Under the pieces are notes generated by a model that was not told where the DNA came from, did not search any database, and saw only the letters and a list, made by a program, of their open reading frames with translations. 64,000 bases of DNA from Cryptomeria japonica (taxonomy: Eukaryota; Streptophyta; Pinopsida; Cupressales; Cupressaceae), in contig NC_081405.1 of assembly GCF_030272615.1 (NCBI RefSeq), positions 608,022,677-608,086,676 on the forward strand. Reading direction: 5' to 3'. This document shows, piece by piece, positions 12,734-25,018 of this stretch. Each line of letters starts with the position of its first letter. The stretch's first letter is position 1. A program made the translations under genes and the position numbers.

Positions 12734-13181
12734 CTAGCAAGAGATTGATAATGACTTGCAGAAAGAATTACGGAGAAATAATCGGGCTCTCCCTTTTATG
12801 CCAAATTATGAGGGGCAAAATTGCATTTAATTCACTAGCTAAGGTGACAGAGGATGTTTGTCCCCAACATGCTAAATCTGTCATTCGGGCTACGTAAACC
12901 TTAATTAGATTTGATAACTTTGCCAACTAGGTCTCAAGAAGTGGTTCAGGTAAAGCTTAGCTCAAAATTGCAATTTAGGTGACATCACTAAATCTGGGCC
13001 CACTCTATGCAAACAAAAGTGAAGTTTGAATTTTAAATGGGAAGTAGCCGTTTTCACTAGACCGCCAAAGAAAAAATTTAATGTTTTCTCTGTAAAGGGA
13101 AGCATTTTTAGCTAACTTTCACGCCTCTCAGAAAAATATCTCTTGCATTTGAGCTTGGTGTCCTTTAGGGGCATTTACCTG

Positions 13182-14430
13182 TCAATTAACCTGATCTACT
13201 AGGCCAATAGGAAGGTTTCCCTGATCCCGCCTGTAGATGTAGGTTCCTTGGGCAGTAATTTTTGAGAGAGCATCTGCCTCTGAATTTGCTTCTCTATAGA
13301 TGTGCTTAGCTTCATAATGTTCAATTCTTTCCAAGCTTGCTATTATATTGTCTAAGATTCCTTGCAATCTCCAATTTGGAGTTTTTTCATCTTGATTGCA
13401 TTTATTGCTATCTTTGAATCACCCTCCACTGAAATGTTTTTTAAACCATGCTTTATGCAATCTATCAATCCAAGCTGCAATGATTTGAATTCTGCTATAT
13501 TTTCCCTAGAATTGATCCTGTGTGATCTCTGATTACATATCCTATGCCTGAATTGCCTCTAGAAGAACCATAAAAATTTAGTTTTAGCCAGCCAGGATTT
13601 GGAGGGGACCAGGTAGCGGCCTTCCTTATATTGTTTCTTTGCCCAAAGGAAGGAGGAATCCTAATTCCATGCCAATTTTTCATAATGCTTTCATCCCATG
13701 AGGAGAAAGCTTTAGGCAGATCCAAAGAGAAAGTTGTCTTGCAATTGACCGTATCCACTGTAACCGATTCAATTGAATTTAGGATTGATTCTAACTTTTT
13801 GGATTTCTCATCAAATAACCTATGGTTCCTCTCCTTCCAAATTTCCCAGACGACACATGATGGGGATACTTTCATAATTATGCTCAAGGTGCTCTCCTTA
13901 CTTGGAAGAGGCCATCTTTGAAAAGGGGATTTAATGTCATTTGGCAGAGCTATGATCAGCCCAAGTTTAGCACAGAGCCATCGCCAACATTTGGATGCAA
14001 AGGGGTAGTTCAGTAGGATATGGTCCACTATCTCTGCCTAATTTTTACACATAATGCACCTTGAAGGTCCTTCATACCCCATTTTTGTGAAATTTTTTGT
14101 AGTTAAGATCTTCCTTTGATAGGATAGCCATGTAAAAATCCCCGCCTTAGGAATGACCTTGGAGCTCCAAAATAGCTTCTTCGAAATATCCTATTGATCC
14201 TGATCAGGATTACTAACAAGCACTCTATAGCCATCTTTAGGATTGTACTACCCTATTTTAGAAGATTCCCACATTAAAGAATCTTTCCCTCTTTTGGGAT
14301 TTATATTTCTTGCTTTTAGAAGTTCTGAAAGGTGATCTAAATCTTCCCCTGAGGTTGGTACTCCTTCCATTGATTTCCACCTCCAGATTTGAGAATTGGG
14401 TGGGTTGTCCTCAATCAAGTAATCTCTCAC
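13182..14430 (-). pseudogene. LINE B ORF2 C-terminus: zf-RVT and RNase H
   Basis: On the minus strand, 14430-13990 encodes the linker and zinc-binding RT domain (WKSMEGVPTSGEDLDHLSEL, then KAGIFTWLSYQRKILTTKN, MCKN, and DHILLNYPFASKCWRWLCA). From ~13610 a plant RNase H begins (PPNPGWLKLNFYGSSRGNSG, GIGYVIRDHTGSILG), where the Tyr replaces the usual catalytic Asp of 'NFDGS'. After a frameshift near 13495 it ends with HIYREANSEADALSKI at 13182-13367, the conserved C-terminal HxxRxxNxxAD motif. Stops and the frameshift make it nonfunctional. Confidence 0.85.
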
Positions 14431-14562
14431 TCAGACACCCCAATGTTGCTTAAGCCAATTCTCTATTATGGGTATGTTAAGGGAGCCCGCAACAGATGGG
14501 TAGCCTCCCCAAGAATCATCCCAAAAAAGACTTGAAAATCCATCATGAATGTCCCATGTGAT

Positions 14563-16530
14563 CTATTCTAAAATTAAATTTATGCAAGAGATAATGAAAT
14601 TCCAAGTTCTCGAACCCTTGGGGAAGATGCCTATTCTTAGAAGATTGAGAGGATTTTGATCTAGTAAATACTTGGTTGCTAACATTTTGACCCATGTGAT
14701 GTTAGGATTCTTTATGAACTTCCATACTAGTTTGGCCCCTAAAGCTTTGTTTTGCAGTTTAACATCCATAATGTCTAAACCCCCTAGAATCTTAGGCTTG
14801 ATTATTTTTTCCCAGGCAATTAGGGCAATTTTATGTTTTTCCTCAGTATTTTGCCAAAAAAAGTTTCTCATCTTCTTAATTAAAAAGGCACTCACACTTG
14901 TTGATAGGGATAGGATTGATAATATATAAATGGGAAGAGCCGAGACCACTGCTTGAATAATCACTAGTCTTCCCGCCCAAGAAAGCCATTTTCCTTTCCA
15001 AGAATTCGAGGTTTGTTCAACTTTTAGCTTTAAAAGATCCCAAGATTTAGTGCTCCTCACACCTTGATCAATTGAAATGCCCAAATGGATACAAGGGAGA
15101 GAACCTTCACTGCAATCTAGAATTCTAAGTATTTTAGTCTACAAGAATTTAGAGGTAAAGAAGAAATAGACCTTCGACTTATCCTTGTTTCTTAATTGGT
15201 CTAAAGCTTTCCCATAGGTTTCTAATATCTGTTTTAGGTGGGTTTCTTCTTTGATTTTTGCTGCCCCCAAAAGGAGATTATCATCTGCAAACTGCTGGTG
15301 TGAGACTGCAAAGTTCTTAGTTACTTTGATTCCTTCTAAAAAATTATTCAAATGGCTAATTTTAATTGCCCTTCCCAATGCCTCCCCCATTATTATATAG
15401 AGAAAAGGAGAGATACGATCTCCTTGTCTGATCCCCCTTGAAGAGGAGAAGAAGCCTTCTGGCTTTCCATTTACCAGGATTGAAAATTTAGGAGTGGAGA
15501 TGCATTCAAACACCCAGTCAATCCATTGTTTTGCAAAGCCAAAAGCTTGCATAACCTTGCATAGGAAACTCCAATCTACACTATCATAGGCTTTTGATAT
15601 ATCTACTTTTATTATCATACCTAGTCTTTTTGTGCTTTGAAGAGTGTGGATTGCTTCTTGCGCTATTAGTGCCCCATCAAGAATTGAGCGGCTTGGTACA
15701 AACCCTGTCTGTTCATCTGATATAATAGTTTCCATGAGGGGCTTCATTCTGTTCGTCATGACTTTTCAAAGAATTTTGTAAACTATATTGCATAGAGAAA
15801 TAGGTCTGAAATCTCCTAGATTTAGTGTATTCTCCTTCTTTGGGATGAAGGCAATAAACATATTGTTTACTTCCTTAAGAATTCTCCTTGATCTTCTTGA
15901 GCATTCCAAAGCTTCTGCAAGATCCTAACCTAAAATATGCCAACACTTCTTGAAGAAATCCGCAGGGAAGCCATCTGGGCTAGGAGCTTTACTCGAGGGA
16001 AGTTGGTTAAGAGCTTGAAATACTTCCTCCAACTTAATTCTCTTATTAAGATTTTTATTCTACTCATCTGTGATAATATTGGGGATCACTTCTAGCAACT
16101 TTTTTTGCTCAGACAATTGGGATCCATCTAGATTATTTAAAATATTAAAGAAGAAGGTGGTGATTTCTTTCTTCATCTCAACAGGGTCCTCTGTGATTTG
16201 ATTATCCTTAGACTCCAGTTTTGATATCCAGTTCTTACCCCTTCTAATATTTGTTACATTATGAAAAAACTTGGTATTTTTGTCACCCATTCTAAGCCAA
16301 TTCTCTCTAGATTTCCGTTTCTAGAAGATTTCTTCTTTAGATAGAATATCCTCATATTCCAAGAGGAGCTTCTTTTCTTGATGAAAGGATTCTTGGTTCA
16401 TTCCCTCTAGGATGATCTTATCATTTAGTGTTTCCATTCTTTCTTCTATCAATCTTTTTGTTGAAAAGATATTTTTGAAATGGTGTGAGTTCCATTGAAA
16501 CAATTTCTTCCTTACAAATTTCAGTTTTGC
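14563..16530 (-). pseudogene. LINE B reverse transcriptase
   Basis: RT of plant L1 ORF2, in long frames on the minus strand. In order: EENWLRMGDKNTKFFHNV-like linker (16290), SSKAPSPDGFPADFFKKCW (~15990), FIPKKENTLNLGDFRPISL (~15850), ISDEQTGFVPSRSILDGALI (~15710), VDISKAYDSVDWSFL (~15600, first catalytic Asp), GIRQGDRISPFLY (~15440), QFADDNLLLGAA (~15290, catalytic Asp-Asp) and the thumb ending WAGRLVIIQAVVSALPIY (~14960). Catalytic Asp residues are kept. Stops at 15760, 15138, 16059 and 14562 break the frame. It copies the LINE RNA at the nicked target in intact relatives. Confidence 0.92.
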
Positions 16531-16559
16531 AGTAAAGCAAAAGAGTTTTGAACCTTCAA

Positions 16560-17371
16560 ATGATTCTTCCTTCCACTAGTTCTCTATCAAAGTGATGAAG
16601 TTTGGATCTTTCATCCACATGTTCTCAAACCTAAATGGGGCTCTGCAGTTATCCTTAATCCCAAGAAAAGAAAGAAAAATGGGATGATGATCTGATCCTG
16701 AGCAAGGGAGAACAAAATAGGAGCGGGAAAATGGAAAGTGCCTCAAATATCCTTGCCAAAAGAATCTATCTATTTTTTTCGCTATGTTACTAAATCCTTT
16801 CCTTCTGTTTATCCAAGTGAACAAGCCCCCTGAATCTATTTCCAAAATTCCTATCAATCCAATCATTGAAGTCCTACTGAGATCCACCTAGGCAGGTAAT
16901 TCCTCCCCTTTTATCAGAAGCTTTTCTAATAGCACTGAAGTCTCCACCTATAAAAATTTGTTCCTCAGTCAATGAAGAAAAGACTTCATCTAAGGAAGAC
17001 CATAAGAGTCATTTTTTGAGTGGAGAAACTGGGCCATAAGTGTTTATAACAAAGAAGATTGAATTTGTTTGAAGATGGGAAATTTTAGCCAGAATCCAAT
17101 TTCTATTTGAAGAAATACCCTCAACTTTAACTTGGGAAGGCTTCTAGATTATCATTAAACCTCGTGAAGCCCCTTCTGAAGCCACTGTCAAGTGCAAAGA
17201 TGTTTGAAATAAGGGGCTAATTCCACTTCCAAATGTGACTGCTTGCTTACTTTCTAGTTTAGTTTCTTGCAAAAAAATGATGTCTGCACTGACCAAAAGA
17301 ATCCTTCTTTTGATCACCCTTTGTTTGTTAGGGGCATTGAGGCCCCTAACATTCCAAGATAAGATTTTCAT
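16560..17371 (-). pseudogene. LINE B APE-type endonuclease
   Basis: N-terminal endonuclease of ORF2. The start MKILSWNVRGLNAPNKQR at 17371 is the classic plant L1 beginning, with the catalytic Asn of SWNVRG and the catalytic Glu in FLQETKL kept. After a stop at ~17142, IGGDF (with Ser for the following Asn) appears near 16930, then a frameshift, then GLFTWINRR (~16810), KKIDRFF (~16770) and GSDHHPIFLSF (~16690), the catalytic SDH motif. The enzyme nicks target DNA to prime RT. Stops and a frameshift disable it. Confidence 0.88.
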
Positions 17372-17759
17372 TGTTGTTCAGGAAGGGGATTACCCTTCCC
17401 AACTTTCCATAGATCTTAAAGTATTGATTGATTCTCCACAACACCATCTAAAGATCTAGCTTCAATAAGGGATTAGCGACCCTTCTTAGGAGGGGAAGAG
17501 CCAAAGTCTAGTTTCTCCAATCCCTCATGGTTCTGATGCAAACCTAGTTTCTTTTTTTCTCTAACCTGAGAATACAGAACTGCTAGGGGGTATCTAAAAT
17601 TGTATCCGGGTCTTCATCCTCAATCATAAGATCCTAAAGAAGTTTCTTAGCATTCTGGTCTAAAGAAGAAACCAGATCTTGAGGAGCTAAAGACGGAGAC
17701 AACAAGAATGGATTAGGAATTTCTACCAATAGATTAAGAAACTAGTCTAAGGTGGGTAG

Positions 17760-19690
17760 ATCTGAGGAAGATTAAATCTCACCATTAGATAGATGTGGCT
17801 TCTGGTCCTCTTTCAAATCAGCTTTAAGATCATTTTCAATGACATCCTCTTCCTGTAGGATTTTAGCAAGTTGCATAGGTTTTTTGCTGGACTTAATTTG
17901 CTGAAGGGATCCTCTTTGCTTATTTCGCCTTAAGCTATTTTTCCTTTTTGAGACCTTAACAAGAGGCTGGGAGAAAATGTTAAACACTCCTCTAGTCACG
18001 GAAGGAGTTTTTTTTAACCAAACAGACTTCTAACAGGTTGTTGAGACTGGATCTTAACAATCGGGGAAAGTATAAGAGGAGGACAACTAAAAGGAGAAGG
18101 AAGAGAAGACTGAGAGACCATACCTGTGCTAGAATGAGTCAACTCACCTAGTTTCCCTTTAGATAGTTGATTTGATCTAGGAGTGTGAAGGAGCTGTGAG
18201 TCTAGAGGAGCTGGAGAGACAAGTGAAAAAACATGAACTCTATCTTGAGGCTGCTGAGTAGCATACTTGCATGCCTAATCTGCAACCATTGCAGTGGATA
18301 CCAATAGATTTTCCTGACCCATGACCATCTTCTGACCTTCTTGTTCAGTAGCAGCTAGCTCTACAGGCTAGTGTAAAAGGTGGATAACACCCATTGAAGC
18401 TACCACTGAGCTATTTTTGACTATTTGGTTTTGAAGGATACATTTGCTAGGGATTTCCTTTCCCATCCAAGTCTCACTTTCTATTTCCATCTGCCCATTT
18501 CTGAAATAATTTCTAAGTCACTATAGAAGCCTTTTTTAAGATTAATCTCCACATGGATATTTACTATATCACCTTTAAGGCCTTTCAAAAAATCTGCCTC
18601 AATACCCACTAGGGATCCTAAAGCATTGCCTATCTTCAGCAAAGCCTCCGGGCACCAAAACTCAGATGGGAGGCCCACTAAAGACAACCAGACGGGGGAT
18701 TTCTCAAATCTATGATTCACCAGGTCAAAGCCTATTTTCCAATCTATAAAGTGAAAGGTCGACCCTTGGAAGAACAAAGGACAACCTTCTGTGATTTCTT
18801 TCTTTAAAGACGAATCAACACACTCTAGAAGAAATAAATCATTCTGAAGTTATCTGCTTGAGATCAAGCTTGGGAATGATTACTTCCACCATGAGATTAT
18901 ATCTTTTCTATTCTCACCTATACCACACCATTGTGCAAAAAAGGCATTTTCTTTGAATCAGGCAATCATGGGGTTCATTGAATCTGAAGGAAGAACAAAC
19001 AGTTTGCTACCCATGGATTTCCTTCTCCATTTCTGGTCCTTACAAACAAAGTTAGGAGTCAGTCGATGAGAATTTGGTTTTTTGAAACCCAATGCCTTGG
19101 TGCCCCTGAAAGACAAGGTGGGTGAAGCTAATGGGAAAGCTTTCATATTTTTGTGAACATCATGATTGTAGGATAGAGGTGCCTTGGATGAAGAGCATTT
19201 CTGAACCCTAGCTGAAATTGGGATGTTATTTGGGCCTGTTGCCACTTTCTTAGCCTAGGAGTCTAAGCTTAAGTGTTTCGCATCAACATTGGACCATTGT
19301 TTTCGAGAGCTTACATTCTGAGCATTGCTAGACCAGTGAGGAAAGACTTTTCTTTGTAGGGGGAGGCTTGCCTAAGAGCCCAACTAGTAGTGCCTTTGGT
19401 AGGTCTGGTTCTTCTTTTCTTGAGTACTCAAGGGCTTCTGGGTATCTATCTAATTAGTCTGCCACCTAGAGAGGCCTTGATATGAGTGTTGATTTTGGAA
19501 TCACACTGATTTATGAAAGCCTTGATTTCTATGGAATCTCTGAACAACCAACGAAGGATCCTGAGGTCTAGAAAAATATCCTTGGGGGATCCATGGCCTA
19601 CTTAACCCCCTGCCTGGCCTTGGTTCGAATCCACCATGAGTCCGCCATTCTGCCTGAGGTAGTACTTTCACTTTTGGTTTATTTAAGTTA
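17760..19690 (-). pseudogene. LINE B ORF1 (DUF4283-like) relic
   Basis: Minus-strand ORF1 region upstream of the endonuclease. The best block is 18777-18481: FQGSTFHFIDWKIGFDLVNH, then SPVWLSLVGLPSEFWCPEAL and KIGNALGSLVGIEADF, a clear DUF4283 C-terminal pattern. Upstream are Ser/Lys-rich stretches (19245-18958) and a Pro/Arg-rich start (19650-19501, PQAEWRTHGGFEPRPGRG). Downstream, 17999-17772 is Lys-rich. Stops at about 19500, 19247, 18957 and 18480 split it. Known plant L1 ORF1 proteins bind RNA. Confidence 0.8.
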
Positions 19691-19691
19691 T

Positions 19692-19710
19692 ATTTTATAT
19701 GCACACTATT
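19692..19710 (+). repeat. Target-site duplication, right copy, LINE B
   Basis: Exact 19-bp copy of 11540-11558, at the 5' end of the minus-strand LINE. Confidence 0.9.
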
Positions 19711-20229
19711 ACTTAGCAGGATATTGATTAAAAGCCTACATTCAAACTAGATGGTTTAAATCATATATGTTATGGTTTGACTTTAAGGCTAAACTAGATA
19801 ATTATTCTCGTAATCTAAAAAAGGCACTAGAAAAGTAAATTTTTAAAATCTATAGAAAACTAAGACATTAACAAACTTCTCTCCTCACATTTGAGGTATC
19901 AAAAGAAATTGATAGCAACATGGTACATGTTGTTTTTATAGGGTTTAGATTATATCGAGTCTTGGTTTAGTCATTACATCTGGATAAAGTTAAAAAATGA
20001 ATTTCATTAACTGAAACAAACAAGCAATGCATCCTTTGCATCAAGTTGTAACAAAAAATCAAGAGAGGTTTGAAGGGCCTTTAACACTTATATGGAACTT
20101 TTGAAGTGGCAAATGGTCCATATTCACCACGCCAAATATAAAATTCAGATGTTAGAAAAATTGGTCTATTTGAAAGCTCAAGAATGGCCAAATGAAGAAA
20201 TTGACAGTAAGGCTTGAAAACATGCCAAA
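19711..20229. other. Flank between LINE B and coiled-coil relic
   Basis: A+T-rich, with no recognised gene; faint coding-like phrases near 20030-20220 (plus) may belong to the relic that follows. Confidence 0.35.
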
Positions 20230-20640
20230 ATAATTGCTGAAATTTTCAAGCGTTGGAGGGTTATATAGCAAAAGAAATTCAAGTTATTAAACAAGACGCC
20301 AAGAACCTTCAATTGGAAGCTGAAATTGTCAAATTGGAAGATAACCATGAGGTCCTCATGAATAACATAAAGGAAATGATGGATTACTAAAGGGATTTCG
20401 TAAAGAACATGGCACTCATGATTTAGGTTTTACAACAGGAGCTAGAGCACAATAAGGAGAAGAAAAGAAGAAGTGACGTTGTGTCTATGGCTCAGATTAG
20501 CCTTATGCAACAAGGACATAAAAAACAAAAGTACTTGATTGAATTTCTAACTCCCCCACTCAAGTCAAGAGGTTGCAGATCTAAATGTATCTCTTTCGAT
20601 GAGCAGCTGGATCTGGTGCAAAAATAATGACAGGCAGCAA
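20230..20640 (+). pseudogene. Degenerate coiled-coil protein relic
   Basis: One plus frame reads with few stops as a charged heptad-like protein: GYIAKEIQVIKQDAKNLQLE, AEIVKLEDNHEVLMNNIKEM, then ALMI-stop-VLQQELEHNKEKKRR. The interruptions are TAA/TAG codons. The composition suggests a coiled coil. I do not recognise the family; retroelement gag-like and uncharacterised plant proteins are both possible. The gypsy element inserted at its 3' side (20652). Confidence 0.35.
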
Positions 20641-22326
20641 AGGGATTGCTGTGCAGTACCCCTACTAGTTTGAACTCATTAGACTCATATTTTATTATTG
20701 GTTGTTTTTCAGTGGATACATTACCGTGACATATTATTCAGATTTTTATGACATTATGCTTTATTTGGAGATGAGATGTATAATTTATTTACAGTATTTC
20801 AGTACTTGTGATTTATGGAATTTTATGTATTATTGCTATGTACTGACATTTTACTTTATTTATGCAACGTGGAATTATATGTTGTGTGTTTGCGAGTGTA
20901 TTGGATGCAATGGGACAATTTTTCTTCACTCATTTCGGTGAGACAGGGAACGTTGTGATTCTCCTTCATCGATGTACAAGTACTGGGTAGGTACGAGGTA
21001 TTGTCTCCACCTGGCTTCACAGGTCTGAGCGTGGCTTATATTTTTCGATGGAAGTGGAGGAGATAGTAGTTGACCCTATTTTACTCAGTTACACTCGTAT
21101 GAGTGTCGTTAGTTAGTCGTTTTGTCAGTTAGTTCGGTCTTCGTATTTTGCAATTTTATATTTTATGGGTAATTGCTTGAGATTTGTTTAATTTGAGTGT
21201 TTTAGTGGATTTAATTAATTAATTAATTAAGTTTATGAAATTATCTCATTATTGTATTGTTTATGCATTGAGATTATAAATTTAGTTAATTAAAGAAATT
21301 ATTTAATTAAGTTGCATGGTATTAAAAATATAAATTATTTTAAAAATAAATTAGATTAATTGTATTTATTATTTTCTAAAGTTATAATTAAATAAATGAA
21401 TAAAAGGATTAATTAGAATTAAAATATTGCTTTAATTCTTTATTTAGAAAATTAATTAATTGGAATTAAAATATTGTATTAATTCTTTGTTTAGAAAATT
21501 AATTAATATGCATGAGAAAAATAAAGAAGGAATAATGTTTTTTAATTATTGCATGTGATAAATTTAGAAAATAAAATAAAATAAATTACTATTATTCTAA
21601 ATTTAGGTTTTTTGTGAAAAAGCTATTGAACCTAGAATTTTAGGCTAAATAGGGGTTAGGTCTTTATTTTAGTTACACAGACAGGAACACACAGGAACGG
21701 GTCAAGAATTTAGGTGAAGAAATTTATTGGAAGTTATCGAAGGGATTAGGGCTCTTCTACAGATTTCTTCCAGGAAAGCTATACCAGGTTGGATGATTTT
21801 TTAGTCATGTGTTTTATTAAAAATATTTCTATTTGTCTCTACTTGATGTGTGTGTAAAATAACTGTCAAATTCAAAACCCTCTTCTAGTGAATTTGAGTT
21901 TGTTTTAAAATCCATGTCTGATGGGAATTTCTAAGTTATGGGAAGTATGTAATTTTGTGAAAATTTGGAAAATTGTTATAGAAAATTTGTCAGATTTTAC
22001 GATGCATGGAAATTTGCAAGATTTGTGAGAAAGGCGTATTTACCTAAGAAATGGTTTTAATTACCTTAAGGAAATAATTTTAATTATACATTAAATTAAT
22101 TTAGGTTAATTAAATTTTTTTTAAAAATGAAGAAGGATTGAAATTTTGTAAAAAGGGAATTATTGGAAATTTGTTATTATTGTTGTTTAAATTTTATTAA
22201 AATGAAATTATAAAAAGAAATATTGTTTTTTTATTCTACTATTTAAAAATTAAATAATTATTAAAAAAAAAAAAATTAAAAAAAATAAAATAAAAATAAA
22301 TAAATTAAAAAAAAAATTAAAGCAAA

Positions 22327-22446
22327 CTACCTACGGTAGCATCCGCTACCGGTGGTAGTACTAGCTACTGACGGTAGCAGTGCTACCAGATGGTAGCAGA
22401 GCTACAGGACAGTAGTACTAGCTACCGGCGGTAGCATAGGCTACCG
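22327..22446 (+). repeat. GGTAGC/GCTACC hairpin island, copy 1
   Basis: A ~120-base G+C-richer block in A+T-rich LTR, built of alternating GGTAGY and RCTACC words. Adjacent words pair into short hairpins: GGTAGC-atcc-GCTACC, GGTAGC-agt-GCTACC and GGTAGC-atag-GCTACC. Copies are at 22948-23067 and, in the 3' LTR, 31582-31736. Function unknown. Confidence 0.85.
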
Positions 22447-22591
22447 TGACAAGGCCCTTTTGTAATTATTAAAGTGTTTCTTTTAATTTTTAATTAATTT
22501 CTAAACCCTGTCCATTGTTTCAGGTTTCGTACCCAGACGTTAGATTAATTAAATATTTTATGTATTATATTATATATGTATATTCATATAT

Positions 22592-22710
<119 letters not shown>

Positions 22711-22947
22711 ATATTAGATATGTTTCTTTTGGTAGTTATTATAATATTTTAAAAGTTATTTTAAATATTATTTAATTACAATTTGGAATGTTAATTTAAA
22801 TAAATATGCTGAAAATACATTGGGAGAATTATTTTTATTTTAAATCTTTTTGGACAAATGACAAAGTGGATGTTTTGGTATTAAAAAGTTGTAAATTAAA
22901 AAAAAATAAATAAAAAAAAAAAAACTAAAAAAAAAAATTAAAGCAAA

Positions 22948-23067
22948 CTACCTACGGTAGCATCCGCTACCGGTGGTAGTACTAGCTACTGATGGTAGCA
23001 GTGCTACCAGATGGTAGCAGAGCTACGGGACAGTAGTACTAGCTACCGGCTGTAGCATAGGCTACCG
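22948..23067 (+). repeat. GGTAGC/GCTACC hairpin island, copy 2
   Basis: Second tandem copy of the island, differing from copy 1 by a few substitutions (for example ctgatgg for ctgacgg and ggctgtagc for ggcggtagc). Confidence 0.85.
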
Positions 23068-23212
23068 TGACAAGGCCCTTTTGTAATTATTAAAGTGTTT
23101 CTTTTAATTTTTAATTAATTTCTAAACCCTATCCACTGTTTCAGGTTTCGTACCCAGACGTTAGATTAATTAAATATTTTATGTATTATATTATATATGT
23201 ATATTCATATAT

Positions 23213-23247
<35 letters not shown>

Positions 23248-24868
23248 ATATTAGATATGTTTCTTTTGGTAGTTATTATAATATTTTAAAAGTTATTTTA
23301 AATATTATTTAATTACAATTTGGAATGTTAATTTAAATAAATATGTTGAAAATACATTGGGAGAATTATTTTTATTTTAAATCTTTTTGGAAAAATGACA
23401 AAGTGGATGTTTTGGTATTAAAAACTTGTAAATTCTTGTTATCTGGAAATTTGTAAATTGCATGTTATTTATCATTTGGTTGTTTTTAAGGAAAGATTGT
23501 CTGTAATAGGATCTTGCGTATATTGTGTTCTTAGTCAAGTTTTATTTCATTGCAATTTTGATTAAATTGTCATTGGGTCCTATGTTATTATTTCTCCTAG
23601 ACCAGGTGTTGTTGTATAACCTATTTGATATGAGCCATTGTGTGTTTTTGTCCAAATGGTCAATCGTGGGTTGGTATTTGTGTATCCATCACCTGTGTTT
23701 GTCAGGATTGTTTATGGTTGCCTTTTTCACCATAGAGTTCTCATAGAGAGAAACATTTCCTGTTAGTGTCCTAAGAGAGAGAGTTGCTTTCAAGCGGGGG
23801 CCGTGCCCGAAGTGGATGACAGGATAACCCATCGAAAGTTAGTTAAAAAGTGATAACCTAATAATTGATTAGGGGGTGGGTAGATTAAATATTAATTAAG
23901 ATAAATGTGGCTCATTCATAGATGAGTGCTTGTACAGGGCTCATGATGTTACGAGAAGGCCTTGAATGGAAAACTTACCACCTTGTCTTCATGAAAGGAT
24001 TGGTAGGGTCCGCATGAGACTTAGTTGGAACCGGAGGCTTGGGAGAGGTTACTAGGAGAAACTCGAGTATGGGGGTCGGGACCTATGGAGGCTGTACCAT
24101 GGTAACCATCAAGCTATGCGATGACACTCTCTTCTTAGAGTCACTAGTGTTTTGTGAGTTGTGTTACATGGATGGTTGCAGAGTCTTGTAGTCCTTTTGT
24201 ACTTGTCTTACTTTCCTTGCTTGAGGGTTTTCTACTATCTCCTAGCATGCTGGGGTGGTTCCATTTTGGCATCACATTGTCGGGTGGTAGTGCCACTTCC
24301 CATTGAATGTTCTGGATTGTATCTTAAGGCAAGGAAAGGCTTCGCTGGTGTTTCTTGGATCGTGGTTTATGTACCAGCTCTTGTTCGAGATCATTGTTCA
24401 GTTGAGACCTTGTGGTCATTGTATTAGACTTTTATGAAACCTTGATATTGTATCTTTGTAACCAGTGGTATTATTGGAAGCCATGTATTAATGGATATTG
24501 TAATATTATTATGTCAGTGAAATGAATGTTATTGTTTTGATCTTATGTTTAAATGGTTTATGGAAATTGGATAGATTGGAATACTTTAATTCTTTATTGT
24601 GAAATTTAGATGTATGTGTAGTTTTAAACTTAAGTATTCAATTTATCTAATTAAATGGATTAACTGTGGTGTTAATATAATCTATGAAATTAATCTTCGT
24701 TGGTTACCCTTAGGAAAACTTGTGATAGACTTCGGCTGTGTTGTTAAACATGCAATGATTATAGTTACTACACTTAGTCTTTAAACAAAAAAAAATAAAA
24801 AATTATTTCACCCTTTAGTTGCCTAGTTGTGTTGTTTTCCTTTAGGGTTCTTGGTGGGGCATTACATT

Positions 24869-24880
24869 TGGTATCAGAGC
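24869..24880 (+). promoter_or_regulatory. Primer binding site (tRNA-iMet type)
   Basis: TGGTATCAGAGC two bases after the 5' LTR end; this is the standard plant initiator-Met tRNA complement that primes minus-strand synthesis. Confidence 0.95.
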
Positions 24881-25018
24881 CCAAGTTTCAACACTGGGTA
24901 CTCTGGGTTTGTAGTGTGCCTTTCATTGACCATCTTTCTTAGGTCATAAATGTTTGTATCTCTTAGGACTTATCCTTGCTATGGATCTGCACATTTTTCT
25001 CTTTTATGGTACCAGGTC

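Larger units (their letters stand above)
11559..19691 (-). mobile_element. L1-type LINE 'B', full-length, recently decayed
   Basis: An 8.13-kb plant L1-clade LINE on the minus strand, bounded by a perfect 19-bp target-site duplication. The 3' end reads ggctctgcctttactgat followed by a run of A, the usual plant L1 tail. From its 5' end (19691) it carries ORF1 with a DUF4283-like domain, ORF2 with an APE-type endonuclease, reverse transcriptase, zf-RVT and RNase H, and then a third ORF. Frames are much longer than in LINE A and stops are often TAG or TGA at expected CAG, TGG or CGA codons. The perfect TSD suggests a younger insertion than LINE A. Confidence 0.92.

Noticed and set aside
20702-20941. 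ORF near the start of each gypsy LTR (also 29889-30128)
   Set aside because: It is duplicated only because both LTRs carry it; no ORF is expected there and no domain is seen.
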